Source: Anaeramoeba flamelloides (taxonomy: Eukaryota; Metamonada; Anaeramoebidae). Taken from it: 64,000 bases of DNA. A program made the translations under genes and the position numbers. The notes beneath the pieces are model-generated. The model was not told the origin of the DNA and did not search any database. It saw only the letters and a list, made by a program, of their open reading frames with translations. The DNA lies in the NCBI GenBank assembly GCA_027625915.1, contig JANTQA010000023.1:15252001-15316000 (forward strand). Direction: 5' to 3'. Shown piece after piece: positions 24,535 to 36,900 of this stretch. Positions within the stretch are counted from its first letter, which is position 1; each line of letters starts with the position of its first letter.

Positions 24535-24851
24535 CAATAATAATTACATTCACATTAACGGCGAATAATTTATATTTTTTTATTAATTCTTTGTTTATTT
24601 ATTGATTTTATTTTTTTTTAAATGAATTGAAATTAGTAAAAGATAGATTTGAAAAAATTATTGGGCGAATTGCTTTTTGTGTGTTGATCAAATATTTTCG
24701 AAATAATCTTGAAATGGCGATATATTTTTAATTGGGTTTAATTGCCTTATCTAGAATTATTGAAGAATACGTTTATGTTTATTATCAGATGAAGCAAATT
24801 TGGTTAAATATTCTTTTTTTTTTGAATTTTCGAGCTAATTTTATTTTTTTT

Positions 24852-25030
24852 AAGGGACTAATCTATATTAAATTTTTTTACCTAAATTTAATAGAGATTG
24901 AAAAAAGGTTTTGCCAATTACTTAGATTTGAAACCCATGTTTATTTTCATATTAAACTTATTTCTAGATAAGGAATCCTTATTTATAAATTTATCAAAAA
25001 AAAAAAAAAAATAAAAGAGACTCGTTCTTT
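24852..25030 (+). mobile_element. MITE-like element, AAGGGACTA family, copy 1
   Basis: About 180 bp, with inverted ends: AAGGGACTAATCTATATTA at the left and AAGAGACTCGTTCTTT at the right. The internal AACTTATTTCTAGATAAGGA is shared with the second copy at 30399-30573. It lies about 320 bp downstream of the bZIP stop codon. Non-coding and AT-rich. Confidence 0.8.
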
Positions 25031-25522
25031 AAGAATCTAGCGATACCTTCAATAGAATAATCTTATTCTATTCCCCAATTTTTCTCAAATAATGTTTTAT
25101 AGTACCAAAAAAAACACTAAAAACAGCAATAAAAACAAAATATACAACAACAATAAAGATAAACTTGAAATCAAATAAAATGGGTGTAAATAATTTTTTT
25201 AAAGAAAATTTTCAAATATTAAAAAAAAATGATTTTGTTTTGTGATACCAATCCCTGGAAGGAGTTTACATATTATTGTGATTTTTTTAAATTTATTTGA
25301 AGTATATGTTGATTTTAAAATGCCCATTTTCTTTTCTTTGATTAACCTTCCACTTGGATTTGATGTACGGTTAATTTTGGGATTGGGTTTTTTCCAATTT
25401 TTTGTTTCTTTTTGTTGATATGTAAAATAGTTGATTATATTACTAAATCCCAGAATTCACTATTTCACATTACAAAAATTATTACATTTTCTTCTTATTG
25501 AATAAAAAAAAAGTAAAAAAAG

Positions 25523-25563
<41 letters not shown>

Positions 25564-28500
25564 AATCGTCACATTTAACACTCTATTCTTATAAAAAGCG
25601 AAAGAGAACGGAATACCAAAGAATATATTCACAAGATCCTGGAATTTGTTTAATGATAAATTTTTTCTTTACCAAATTCATAACAAATTTCAGGATCACA
25701 AATAAACAATTGTCTAGAAAATTTAGATACTGTTCAAAGTCTAATTATTAAGCACCTAAAAAAAAAAAAAAAAAAAAAATATATATATAGAATCTAAATG
25801 TAAATTGAACTTGTTTGTAAAAATAAAATAAACATGTTGGATTCTATTCTATATTATTTTTTTTTTGAAATAATTTGTTTATTATCGTTTAAATAAACTA
25901 ACAACCTATAAACTCTTTTTCATTCAAAGGTGAAAGTTTTCTCCGAGAAAAAGAAAATATTCTTAAAGTCTAATTTATAATTCTTCTTGAAATTAAAATT
26001 TCAATTTTTAGATGAAAATTATTATTTCTAATTTAGTTATTTATTTTTTTTTTTTTTTGCTTTTTCCTGTTCTTTCTTTTTCTTCATTTTTTTTTTTTAT
26101 TTTTCAAACGTAAATTTGAAAAAACAAAAGTTTAAAAGTCAAAATTAATTTTAATAATCCCTGTCTTTATATTTTATTTTAAAACCAATACAATATCTAT
26201 TTAAAAATCACATTTTCAATAATTTTAATTTACCAACGAAATTGACAATTTTCATGAAGTCACAATAAAAGTGGCGATAAAATTTTTTTCCCCTTATTTA
26301 TTATTTTTTTTTTTTTGAAATTTATTGTTTTTTCAGATATTTCTTTTATGAACCTCAACTCTAATAGAAGTTTCTTATTTCTCTTATTTCCAAATCAACC
26401 GTATCTTAATTGATTCTTAAAAAAACTCATTTTTTCATTTTTAACTGGACCATTTGGAGTAAAATGGAGTTTACCCGGACTTCTTTATAAGATATTGAAA
26501 TAATATTTTTATACAAAAACTTATAAAAAATTATTAATTTAGTAAGAAAGTTTAATCTAAACATAACTTGTAAAAAATCTTGTAAAAAAATATATTATCC
26601 AATTATTTCTTTATTGGATAATTTAAAAAAAATATAAATAAACACTATTTCAAAAGCATTATACGATTAAAAATCATATTTTGAAAATAACTATTTTTAT
26701 AAATTGAATTTATCTATTCTAATAAAAAAATTACTAATTTAATATTCAGTTCTATGTACCAGAATTATTTATTTTCATCTAAATATAAAATAAAAAAAAA
26801 TTATAAAAAAAAGTAAAAAATAATTGGGATATTTATGATGAAATTTAGTTTATATATATATATAAACTAAAATTCAAAATAAATGGCCCACCTTATATTT
26901 CAATTATGAATTGCTTTTGTATCGTTTTGAAGTTTTTCCTCTCACAATGAAAAGATTTTAAATAAATCATTTTTTCTCTTTTTTATTTTTTCAAAAGTGT
27001 TTTGTTAAAATGGAAAATGAAAATATAAAATTTGAAAGAAGTAACAGATGAATTAATGGAAAAATTGGTTTCAAATATGACAAAGAGATTAGATTTAGTT
27101 ATTCAAAGGGAAGGAGAATTGATAAATGGGTTTTATTAATTTTTAAAAAAATTTTTTTTCATGTAATGCTTCATTCAAAATAAATGGCAGAATTTTTTTT
27201 TAAATTTTTTTTTAACTTTTTTTATTTTATTTTTTGAAGAAAAACAAATACCCCTGGAGTAGTGAACCAAATACTAAAATAAAAATTTTGATATTATAAT
27301 AGATAACTACAAGTATTAAAAATATTTTTCTTTAAATTTTGATTTTTGATGGGCCAATGATTTTGAATGATAGTTTATATAATAAAGGTAGGTTAATGTT
27401 GATGTTTAATTATCAAAATTGATAGGATGAAAAAATTGATTATATTAAAAATAATAAAACTAAAAATATACTTTTTATTTTTTCAAAAATGTTAAAAAAC
27501 TTTAACAATTATATACACATTGATTATATCGTTGATTTGTTAGATTTTTATAAGATATTCTTATTAAAAAAAATTTTTAAATTAATAGATTAAAGTCCTC
27601 TTTTATAATTTATAAAAATATTTCTTCTTTTTCTTTATTTTTTGTTTTTTTTTTTTACTTTTCAAAGAGCTAAGTTGAAATTAAAAAAAAAAAAAACAGA
27701 TCATTAAGAAAAAAAAAAGATTACCGAAAAGACAATAATCTCAAATAAATTGATATGATATAATAAATTTAAACATTATTCTATATTTTTTGTAAAAAAT
27801 CTACTTGTTAAACCTTTTTGAGCAGAGTACAGTAATATAAAAACTAGTAATACTAATTTCAATAATTGATGTTTCACTACCTTTTTAACTTTTTTAACTT
27901 TATTTAATTATTAAAATATTCGGATTTTATATGTTTAAGATAATTTAAAAATAGAAAAATGAACACCATTTGGATACCATATATAGATATGGTTATTATT
28001 TAATGTATGCCAAAAATTTTGAAATTGAGTGTTTGTATTAAAAAAGTAGAATAAGAAAAGGCAACCAATTTGTAAAAAAAAAAACAACTATATCATAAGT
28101 TATTCTTTGAGTGGCGGAAATGATCAGTCAATTTTAAAACTAAATAAAATTAAAAATACCCATAATAGTTTTGATATGATAACCTATTGTATTTTTATTT
28201 ACCTTTTTTTTTTTTTTTTTTTTGAAGATCAGTTTGTTGTTCAAAAAATTTTTAAAATTAAAAATAGATGAGATATAAATTTTTATTATTAATATAAAAG
28301 ATGTTAGGATGATAACATATATTATCATGATATTCATAATAAAACCGAGATAGCATTAAAAAACCACGATTAGTCCAACTTTATCTGGAAAAATCAAAAA
28401 ACCTCAAATTTCAATTTTATCTCGATAAAATAATTATCACGAAAAAATGAAAAATTATGATTTTTTTGAAATCATTTTAAAAAAATATCTTGAATTTTAC

Positions 28501-28827
28501 AAAGTCTTTAAACTTTTACAACACTATCCCTTTTTAAAAATGTTTGAACGTGTTTTAAGCGCTGCCATTGTCTTCGTCTTTGAATGTTTTGAAAGACTGG
28601 AAACTTCCATAAACGTAATGAGACTGTTTTCAATGGAATAAAAAGTTTTTACTATTCATTTTTTTTAACAAAATATACAATTTCAAACATTTTTCATAAT
28701 CAAACTAATAATAATCCATTTCCACAATATACTTGAAAATAAAATAGATGTGTTTTTGTAAAATGGAGTTATTGTCTTCACAAGTTAAATAACCCAAGTG
28801 AATAAAGATTAATTTAACTTCTTATTA
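25031..28827. other. AT-rich spacer, no supported gene
   Basis: Contains homopolymer tracts (25525-25562 poly-A), a small hairpin at 25637-25698 whose arms carry CCTGGAATTTGT and ACAAATTTCAGG, and a perfect (TA)-type palindrome near 26853-26868. One stop-free frame of 64 codons at 28447-28641 is not convincing. Confidence 0.5.
25525..25562 (+). repeat. Poly-A tract of 38 bases
   Basis: An uninterrupted A run in spacer DNA. No adjacent retroposon structure (coding remnant or target duplication) is visible, so I read it as a homopolymer expansion. Confidence 0.9.
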
Positions 28828-29234
28828 GTGACGGATCAAACAAAAAACTTGTAAACCCTAATTGTGTTTTCTCTTCTATACAAAATTATGTGAAGAAGAA
28901 TTAGAAGAAGTCAACAATTGTACAAAAAATCTGAATAATTTCTGTTAATGCAACTAGGTTGTTGTGAAAGCTTTTGAAAGGCTATCCAATTTAATTCAGC
29001 TTTCAGAGAATATTTAAAATATATGAACCCAAGGCCACATTCTTTAAAGAGTGAGTGAAGTGTAGTTTTTTTAAAGGCCCTTTTATTCAATAGAATTAAC
29101 AATGCCATTTTTTTACAGAGAAAATATTAATTTCTCTGTAGTTCTTATGGTTGTTGAACTAAAAGGATCTATAAGCTTGTCAACCAAAACAAATGAAAAT
29201 ATATTAAAACTCTTAGATCTAATCCTTAATTGAA
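28828..29234 (+). pseudogene. Possible remnant or unresolved small gene resembling CXorf65/DUF4513
   Basis: Just after a T-rich TTATTAG acceptor-like site, a frame reads DGSNKKLVNPNCVFSSIQN. This recalls the LVNPNC-x-YI start of the small CXorf65-like (DUF4513) family. Further on, a good donor (GTGAGT at 29051) and a polypyrimidine-ACAG acceptor at about 29118 join two open pieces in phase, the second reading NFSVVLMVVEL to a TGA near 29232. I could not connect the first piece to these in one frame and found no clear start exon. It may be a decayed gene or one with tiny introns that I failed to resolve. The family match is from memory and weak. Confidence 0.25.
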
Positions 29235-31545
29235 TCAAGTATCTATTTTGTGATTTTTTTTAAAAGAATAACTTTTTTTTTCACATAATCTATTTGATAA
29301 TCAACAAAATTTCTTGTAAAAATATTGCTCAATTAGCTCAAAAAAAAATCAACTATTATATTGAGCATATTTTTTAATCGCAATATTTTGGCATAATTAT
29401 CACGATTTATAAATAATTATCATAATTTTAAAGAATATCCCTATCTTCTAAAATATTACCATTTGTTAGAAATTATCGAGATTGTTTTAACTTTATTGTG
29501 GATTACACCTGATATCACCAAAACCTCTACCGACTTTAAAATTGATAAAAATTGATATGATTTTAAAAAAAAATTATGTAATCAAAAATGATAATTATTT
29601 TGGTAAATTTAGATAATTCAAATTACCTTTTCAATAAAATTAACTTTTAGACAATTTTTTTTTTGTGAAAAAATCAGTTAATTTTTAAAAGAATGATAAT
29701 TCAAAGAGCAAATTACATTATTATTTATTCTATGAATTTAGAGGGAAAAATCTTAGTATTTCAAATAATTATCGACTTGTTTTCAGTTACAAAAACTATT
29801 TTCTCTTTCAAGTATATATATTTGTAAACTATTAGGTTTTAATTAATCGAAATAATATAAAAACTGAATTATTACATCATGTACATTCTAAAATATTTTC
29901 ATCAAAATTTTTCAAAAAAATGAAAAAAATAATTCAAAAAATTTTTTGTAAAAAACAAGATAATACTTTTTTTTTAATAAAAAAATATAATATGTAATAT
30001 CGCTATTACACAAAATATTTTTACAACACAATAAAAACTAATTATAAATTTCTGACCCCTGTTTGTTATTTTATCAAGATTAGACCAATGAGCAAAAAAA
30101 TATTACCATCAAAAAGAAAAAAATAATCATCAATTTTACCCTTAAAAACTATCATAGAAAATAAATAATCACGATCTTGAATTAAAGTAAGTTCTTAACA
30201 GTAAATAAATTGAAACGTTCTAAAGAATCAATTTATGAGGAACATCAATTTAGGATATTTAAAATACAAATATTGGAATACATTTTAAGAAAGAAATATA
30301 AAATAAATTTACACTTCTTTTTTTGGATACAGTTTATGTTCTAGGTACTGGTATTTTCGAAAAAATGGGAAAAATTTTTCACTTAATTTTCCTTTTTTAA
30401 GGGACTAATCTCTATTAAATTTTTTTAACTGAATTTAATAAAGATTGAGAAAATTATTTGCCAATTATTTAGATTTGAAAAACTCTGTTTACTATCAATA
30501 TTAAACTTATTTCTAGATAAGGAATCTTTATTTAGAAATTGGTCAAAAAAAAAATAATAGAGACTAGTCCCTTCATGAAAAAATCACACATTCATCAAAA
30601 AAACATAAAAAAAATTTTCACTTCATATTTTTTTTTTAATTACGAAATAAGTTAACAAAGCACATACACACAAATTTGTGTTCTCTTATTCTTTTAGAAA
30701 GCCGATTTTATTATTTGTATTGATAAATTTTTAGGTTTTATTGAAAATTCTAAAGGAAAATGAGTATTACAGAAATGAAAAAAGAAAGATCATTGAAATA
30801 TTATTATATTTTAAATTCAAAATGTGGGTATGCTACTTTAATTTCCAATACTCAAAATTGTTGAATTTACTGTTTCGAGAAATAAAAAAACAACAGCGTT
30901 TCGTTTTGTGAGAAAATAAAGAGGGTGAAAGATATATTAAAATCTTTACAAGGCTACCATAAAATTAATAAAAATATCATGCTCGATTCATAAAAAATTT
31001 TATGATAGTACCGAGCCACTGTATTTTTTAAAAAAAGGATTAAAAAAAGAAATCCAACCTGAAAAGTGTTTTACATTGATAGTGTTCATGTTAAAATTGT
31101 TATTGGGTGAACTGTTCGATTTGCTTGTCTAAAAAAGGAAAAGAAGTTTGAGGTAAAGTAAAAGAAAAGAGACTTTTTGTTTTTTTTTTTTTTTTGTTTT
31201 TTGTTAAACATTGAGATCTCTCAGTCAATTTCCATTATTCTTCCAAAAGTTGCTGGTTGGCAATAAAATTCAATACAATTTTTAAAATATCAGCTTTGAG
31301 AGCATAATAAAAATTAAGAGAAACTTGGAAAAGAAAATTAAAAAAAAAAGTAACAAACAAAATCTGAAAAAAATTTTTAAAGTTTTTTGTTGATAAAATA
31401 GTTTTTTTTTAAAGAGAAAGATCTTTCTCATAAAAATTCTAAATGGCTTTAATATAAATCACCAATCAGGATTTTGTTTTTGTTTTTGTTTGTTTTTGTT
31501 TTTGTTTTTGAAAAATAATTGTTTAAAAGTTTTTCAACATTTTGA
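29235..31545. other. AT-rich spacer with one MITE-like element
   Basis: Apart from the element at 30399-30573 and a (TTTTTG)n microsatellite at about 31470-31510, I see nothing supported. A phase-consistent two-exon frame starting at 30760 (+) was set aside as too short to distinguish from chance. Confidence 0.45.
30399..30573 (+). mobile_element. MITE-like element, AAGGGACTA family, copy 2
   Basis: 175 bp with clear terminal inverted repeats: AAGGGACTAATCTCTATTA at the left, TAATAGAGACTAGTCCCTT at the right. Interior sequence is nearly colinear with 24852-25030. This copy has the better-preserved ends and is probably the younger. No target duplication is obvious in the T-rich and mixed flanks. 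Confidence 0.85.
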
Positions 31546-31656
31546 TTAAAGCTCCTCTTCAACCTTTTCTGCCCCAAGGAAAAATAACACAATTAGTCCA
31601 ACAATTCCAATTCCTAAAAGGTTCACAAAAAATAATAGTTGTGCATCAGTAATCAT
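31546..31656 (-). CDS. OST4: Oligosaccharyltransferase subunit OST4
   Basis: A 36-residue membrane microprotein starting MITDAQLLFFVNLLG and ending EEEL. OST4 proteins are about 35-40 residues and start MI(T/S)DxQLxxFxNxLG, followed by one membrane helix, exactly as here (the helix covers roughly residues 8-29). By family knowledge OST4 sits in the endoplasmic reticulum membrane and stabilises the catalytic STT3 subunit of oligosaccharyltransferase, which transfers N-glycans to proteins. The start ATG is the complement of 31654-31656 and the stop TAA the complement of 31546-31548. There is no intron. No other OST gene is nearby. The charged C-terminus is slightly more acidic than usual. Confidence 0.82.
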   Translation of the reverse strand: MITDAQLLFFVNLLGIGIVGLIVLFFLGAEKVEEEL

Positions 31657-32059
31657 TTCTTTGAATGGTTTTCTTTTAATAGATCAAGTAAAAAAATAAA
31701 AAATGATAATATTTAGAGTTCAAACTTGAAGAACATTTTATTGAAAGAGGTTTGTTGTATATTTCTCCATATCATAAGTTGTGACAATTAATGAATTTTT
31801 CTATGACTGAGTATCTTTTTATCAGAATTTCGACTCCAGGATTGGAGATTTACGGATTAGGTTTTATGATGAAAATAGGGAAATTGTTGAAAAACACTCT
31901 TGAATGAGTTCCCTAATCTTAAATAAATTTGTCTACTGTGAACTTCTTTTCGACAAAAATGAAGGGAATTATCACACTTCTAACGATTTTATCAATTTTT
32001 TCGTCTTCGATCCTTCCACATTTTGATTTGTACCAATTTTATAATTCCTACAGTGATAA

Positions 32060-32500
32060 AAATGATGCGTGCACAAAGACTATAATCCGTGTTTCAAAAT
32101 ATTATCCGTGCTTTTTTTTCTTCTTGTACCAAGGCAACGTCAAATCTACTATCAAATAGTATACCTAAGTTCAAATAAATTTTGAAAGTAAAGGTCTGGT
32201 TATTTTCCATAAAATTTAAATTATTCAGGTAAAAAGTTGAAATTTTTTGATAATATTCACATTTTTTTTTGGATTTTTTCTTTTTTTGATTTTATGAAAA
32301 ATTTAATATATTTTTTGAGATAAATTTTGCAATTTGATCCTTTATTTTTAGAATTTCTTTTTTAAATAATAGAACTTTAAAAAACCAATACCAAATTTAA
32401 TTAGGGTTTATTGTAGGTTTCTTTGACGGTTGGTGTATAGGCCTTCTATAACAAAAAAACACTCTTTTTATTTTGAAACATAGGATTAATTTTTTTTACA
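32060..32500 (+). repeat. Dispersed repeat (copies at 61456-61905 and inverted at 8720-8960)
   Basis: Colinear with 61456-61905: shared ACTATAA-containing block, CTAAGTTCAAAT(A/T)AAT, TTTTTTGAGATAAATTT, GCAAATTTGATCCTTTATTT and AAATAATAGAACTTT. It overlaps the 3' end of an open frame at 31959-32159 with a signal-peptide-like start, which weakens the case for that frame being a gene. Confidence 0.7.
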
Positions 32501-32548
32501 TACCTCATTTTAAAAACAGTAATAAAAAAATCAAAGTTTTTTGATAAC

Positions 32549-33010
32549 TTATTTTTTATATTCCCAAAATCTGAATTTAATTATGAAAGAATAATAGACT
32601 GGGCGCGTGTATGTGGGTTTAAATAAATCTGATTTTTGGGATGTATTTGAAATATTTATTTCGCTTTTATGGAATTTTTGAAAAACAAAAATACTTTTTT
32701 TAAGGACAAAGTGTGCAAATTACCAAATTGTCTCAAAAGATTTTTGGTCCAATCCTTTTTAAAATTTGAAGAAAAGTACATCAAAATATTCTCAGATTTG
32801 TATCAAAAAATCATTTTATGTTTATTTTTTAATTAAAAATTCACAAATAATTTGTATGTATGTAGTCGTGAACACTCTTATTACGAAACTTGGAATAAAA
32901 AAGAAAAATAATCACTGTTTTCTCACTTTAAAAAAGTTACGGCCATTCCCAACAAACTCAACCAATGAGGCTAACTTCCGAAAAGCACATTGTCTCTGGG
33001 TTTTAACCAT
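32549..33010 (-). CDS. Candidate three-exon small protein, function unknown
   Basis: On the minus strand I can build three exons with consistent phases and GT-AG introns: 32927-33010, 32724-32754 and 32549-32628, giving 195 nt and 64 residues. The protein starts MVKTQRQCAFRKLASL, continues VEFVGNGRNFFK across the first junction into DWTKNLLRQF, and ends near RFWEYKK. Exon 1 is strikingly G+C-rich for this window, and the donors read GTGAGA and GTAATT. The protein is basic, with no recognised domain or clear membrane segment. The last exon may end earlier than shown, since its final third is AT-rich. I do not recognise the family. Support is composition plus splice phase only. Confidence 0.42.
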
Positions 33011-33928
33011 TGTATAACTTTAATTTTTTCATTATTTCCACAAATAATAATAATCATCCTTACAAAGGATAACAGTTTTCTCTTTGTTTTTTTTTTTTAT
33101 TTTTTTCTTTTTTCGTTTTTTTTTTTCTTGGATTGAAGTTTACAAGATGTCTTTTGAGTATAGTATTTACTCAGCTAGACATTTTGAATAAAATCCCCAT
33201 TTGCTAACACTCTTAACATTTGTTGTTTTTTTATCTAACAAATTTAATTGTAGTATTTCTCACAGAACACAATTATAAATTAAGAGAAAAATTAGGTTGA
33301 GGTACTCTTAAAAAGGTTTCTTCGAATTTTTTATTCATGGATCTAATGAAAATAAAAAAGCAAAAAAGAGCCAAGAGTTCGGTTATTTTAAAAAAACAAT
33401 AAAAGTTAATTTGATAAAAAATGATATTTCTTTAAAGAAAATTGAGATCTAGTGAATTCGTATTCAATACCAAATACCCTGTCAACCTTTTATCAAATTC
33501 CAATCAAAATAGAAAATTATATATATTAATTCGCAAAAATTTTTTCATTTTTTTCCTTTTTGATTATATAATAATAATTTTTAAATCCCTTTCAACCCAA
33601 CAACAACAATAAAAAAGAATATCAAGAAAATTCCCAACAATTTGTAAGTGTTCCATAAAATTATTTTCAAGGAAAATTTTCTTAAAAAGTTGATTTTAAC
33701 CAACCCTCTTTTTCATTTTTTAGTATCACAAAAATCATATGAATCACAGTAGACAAATTTAGTTTTAATATTTCGTTTTTTTCTTCTTAGATCTCATTAA
33801 ATAAATATTTGGGAGATTTGTGAACAACCAGAAACTCTTTAAAGTACTTGACACATTACATTTCAATTACAAACATAATTGTAAAACAAAATTACTTCTT
33901 ATTTTTTAGTTTTTGTCTCCAACAAAAA
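33011..33928. other. Divergent intergenic region
   Basis: Lies between the minus-strand small gene and the plus-strand ankyrin kinase gene, so it should hold both promoters. T-rich tracts at 33080-33130 and the A/C-rich CCCAACAACAACAAT near 33596 are the only notable features. The 80 bases before the kinase gene's ATG look like a T-rich intron end (TTTTTTAG at 33903-33910), so a 5' untranslated exon is possible. Confidence 0.4.
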
Positions 33929-36900
33929 ATGTCAGCTAATTCCTCGTTCCCAAGTAAAACACCAAGAGGATTCAAAACAAAGAGAAAAACAAACTCAAAA
34001 AAGAAAACCAAAAATAATAAAAAAAGTACCAAAACCAACCTGAATGTTGATAACAAAAAAAAAAAAGACAAAAAGAAAAAGAGTAACAAAAAAAAAGAAA
34101 ATGAAAAGGAAAGAAAAAGAGAGAAAGAAAAAGAAAAAGAAAGAGAAAAAGAAAGAGAAAGAGAAAGAGAAAGAGAAAGAGAAAGAGAAAGAGGAAGAGG
34201 AAGAGGAAGAGAAAAAACGAAAAAAAAAAAGATTAAATCGAACAAAAGAAGTCAAAAAGGGTATAGCAAAATCCCACAACTCTATTTTCCAACAAAGAAA
34301 AACAATCTAAAAATAAAAAGTCCAAAAAAAGATTCAATTAAAACTTATCCATCCCCAAACAAAAAAATAAAAACTGTAACCAACTCGTTTAAACAAATAC
34401 GCACGACAAAAGGGAGTAGAGACAAATCTCTTAAACGAAATGAAATCCAAAAGAACCAGAACAAACAAAATCATTATCAAAGTCGTAGGAAATCACATGT
34501 CAAAACCAGGAACAGATCATCTCCCAAAAATACAAAAAAAAAAAGAAGTAAGGTGCTTCCTCAAAATAACCAAGATACACAAACCAACAGAAAAGAAAAA
34601 TCGCCTTCAAAATATCAAAGAGGATCTCCAGTGAGGCAATTTAATGCTAATAACAAAAAAAAGATTTCAAAGCTTTTTCAAAGAAATAAATTAAAAAAAA
34701 AAAAAGAGACCCAAGAATACACAACCCCAAACAAGGAAGACAAGAAAAGTTTTTTTGACTCAAAAGGAATCCAAGTCTTAAGATCTGGTAACTTGCGACA
34801 AATAAAACAAAAATTTCGATCCAAAAACGTAAATATAACCGAAAAGGAGACTGGCAAAGGAGCATTACACTTTGTGTGCAGTGGCCCAAAAGTTCAACCA
34901 AAACTAATCAATTGGCTAATTAGACATGGTGTGAATGTAAACCAGAGATGCAATTTAAAGAAAACACCGCTACACTATTTATGTAAAATGCCTTGGAAAA
35001 TTTCTTCAATGAGAACACTTTTAAAATCTGGTGCAGATATTAATGCACAAAATTTTGAAGGCAACACACCCTTACACCTTCTGTTAAGTGATATAGATTC
35101 AGACACTAAAGATGCACTTTCCTTATTTTGGAATTTTAATGCAGATTCAGAAATCAAAAATAATCATGTATGCTTTTCAATTTTTAAACAAATATATGAA
35201 AACATATCCATTCACCTATCTACCCATATAATTATCCTTTCATTATAAGAGAGTGATCTGTCTTTCGCTATAATTTCGGTTTTTTTTTTTTTTTCTATTT
35301 CCCAGTAATCGACACCAAAAATAATATTGAATCTTATGTGAATACTAATAATTGAAAGGGAAATTTTGATCAATAAACCCATAAAGAAAAAAAAATACCA
35401 AAGATAATAAACTGAAACAATTTTTGCTGATTTACAAGTGTATATATCGAATGTTGTAAAAAATAGAGTTTTTACAATTTTCAAAATCAAATAAAGAGTT
35501 TCGATGCATTTATCCAAATTTTGGTCATACTAAACGAAACATATAGTTTTGATTTTTGAGCTGAAAGGGATTTTGAAGATAAAATCGTTTGGTAAATGCC
35601 AATAATTTGTTTGAAAAATGATTTTTTTTTAAAAAATAGAAAGATTGGTATTCACCAAACGATTTTTTTGATTACAATTATTATTAGTATTTTAAGATAA
35701 TCAGATATTAAATTATATTTACCATTACTGAAATTTGGATAAATGGATGGAACTCTTTATTTGATTTGAAAAATTTTAAAAACTCTTTTTATTTACAACA
35801 TTCATATTTACACTTGTGCTGTGAAAACATAATTAAAAATCCATTAATTTGGAATTGAACGAAGCACTACTTGTTGAAATTTGAATTAAACAAGGTTAAA
35901 AAAGTTTAGGTAATCGACTTTTTGATCATAAGAGATTGATCTAAAATAGATTTAGATTAATCTATCAAATATTCCCGAAAATACCCGAAAAATCGAAAAT
36001 ACCCGAAAATTTTCTAAGAATGAAAAAACACTTTTTGAACAACTTCCAAGAAACTCTGGTGCGAATATACTCATTTTAAAGGTAAATTTGGAATTTTATT
36101 GTAGAATAATTTTTTTTGTAGCCTGAAAATATCAAAATTCAAAAAAATTAAATTTTTGGGAATAGTAATCAACCCATTTTATGTGAAAAGGGATTGGTAT
36201 TGTAGATGAATGTAACAAGTCTGATCATTTCGGAATGGTATTAACTAAATGAGAGAAAATGTACTTGTAAAGAATTTTTTCTAATTGTGTATCATTACCC
36301 ATAATTTTGTAATCCTATATACAATCTAAAATAATCAAGTAATATCTAATCGTGTATACATGTCATACCCTACACAAGGTGAAACAAGCCAAACCTTGTT
36401 TTAACTTCACATTCCATACAAGAAACTGGTTTAACCAAAACATTCAAACACACACCATACAGAACCTAACATTACCCAAACAATACTCAAGCATACACTG
36501 ACATACATATACACTTACCCTAATAAGTGCCAACAACAATACACAAATACACTCAAAAAGTACCAAAAACTCTTTCGAGTGGCTTAAAGTGGAAAATTCA
36601 AAATATATATTTTGTCTGAAAGTAAAATTGTTATTTGTCCATTAAACTGAGTATATTGACACTAGGATTTCTTGGAAGTTGTCTATAACGTGTTTTTTTA
36701 TGGTTAAAAAATTTTCGGGTATTTTCGATTTTCGGGTATTTTCGGGAATATTTCAAACACCCGATTTAGATTGAAAAACGAAAAGCCTTGAAATACTACA
36801 ATTTTTAGAAAAATCAAAAAGTATTTATTTTTTTTTTTTTGAATTATTTTTTGGAGAACCACACTGATAATTTCAAATTATCAAGGATTAAAAACCTTCT

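Noticed and set aside
28447-28641. 64-codon plus-strand open frame and an antisense frame over it
   Set aside because: Neither has a homologue I can name; both strands look equally plausible, which argues for chance.
31959-32159. Open frame with a signal-peptide-like start (MKGIITLLTILSIFSSSIL)
   Set aside because: Its 3' part lies in a dispersed repeat also found at 61456-61905, where the frame is not kept.
34044-34310. Alternative frames and antisense frames across the Lys/Glu/Arg-coding tract
   Set aside because: They are shadows of the low-complexity coding repeat in the ankyrin kinase gene.
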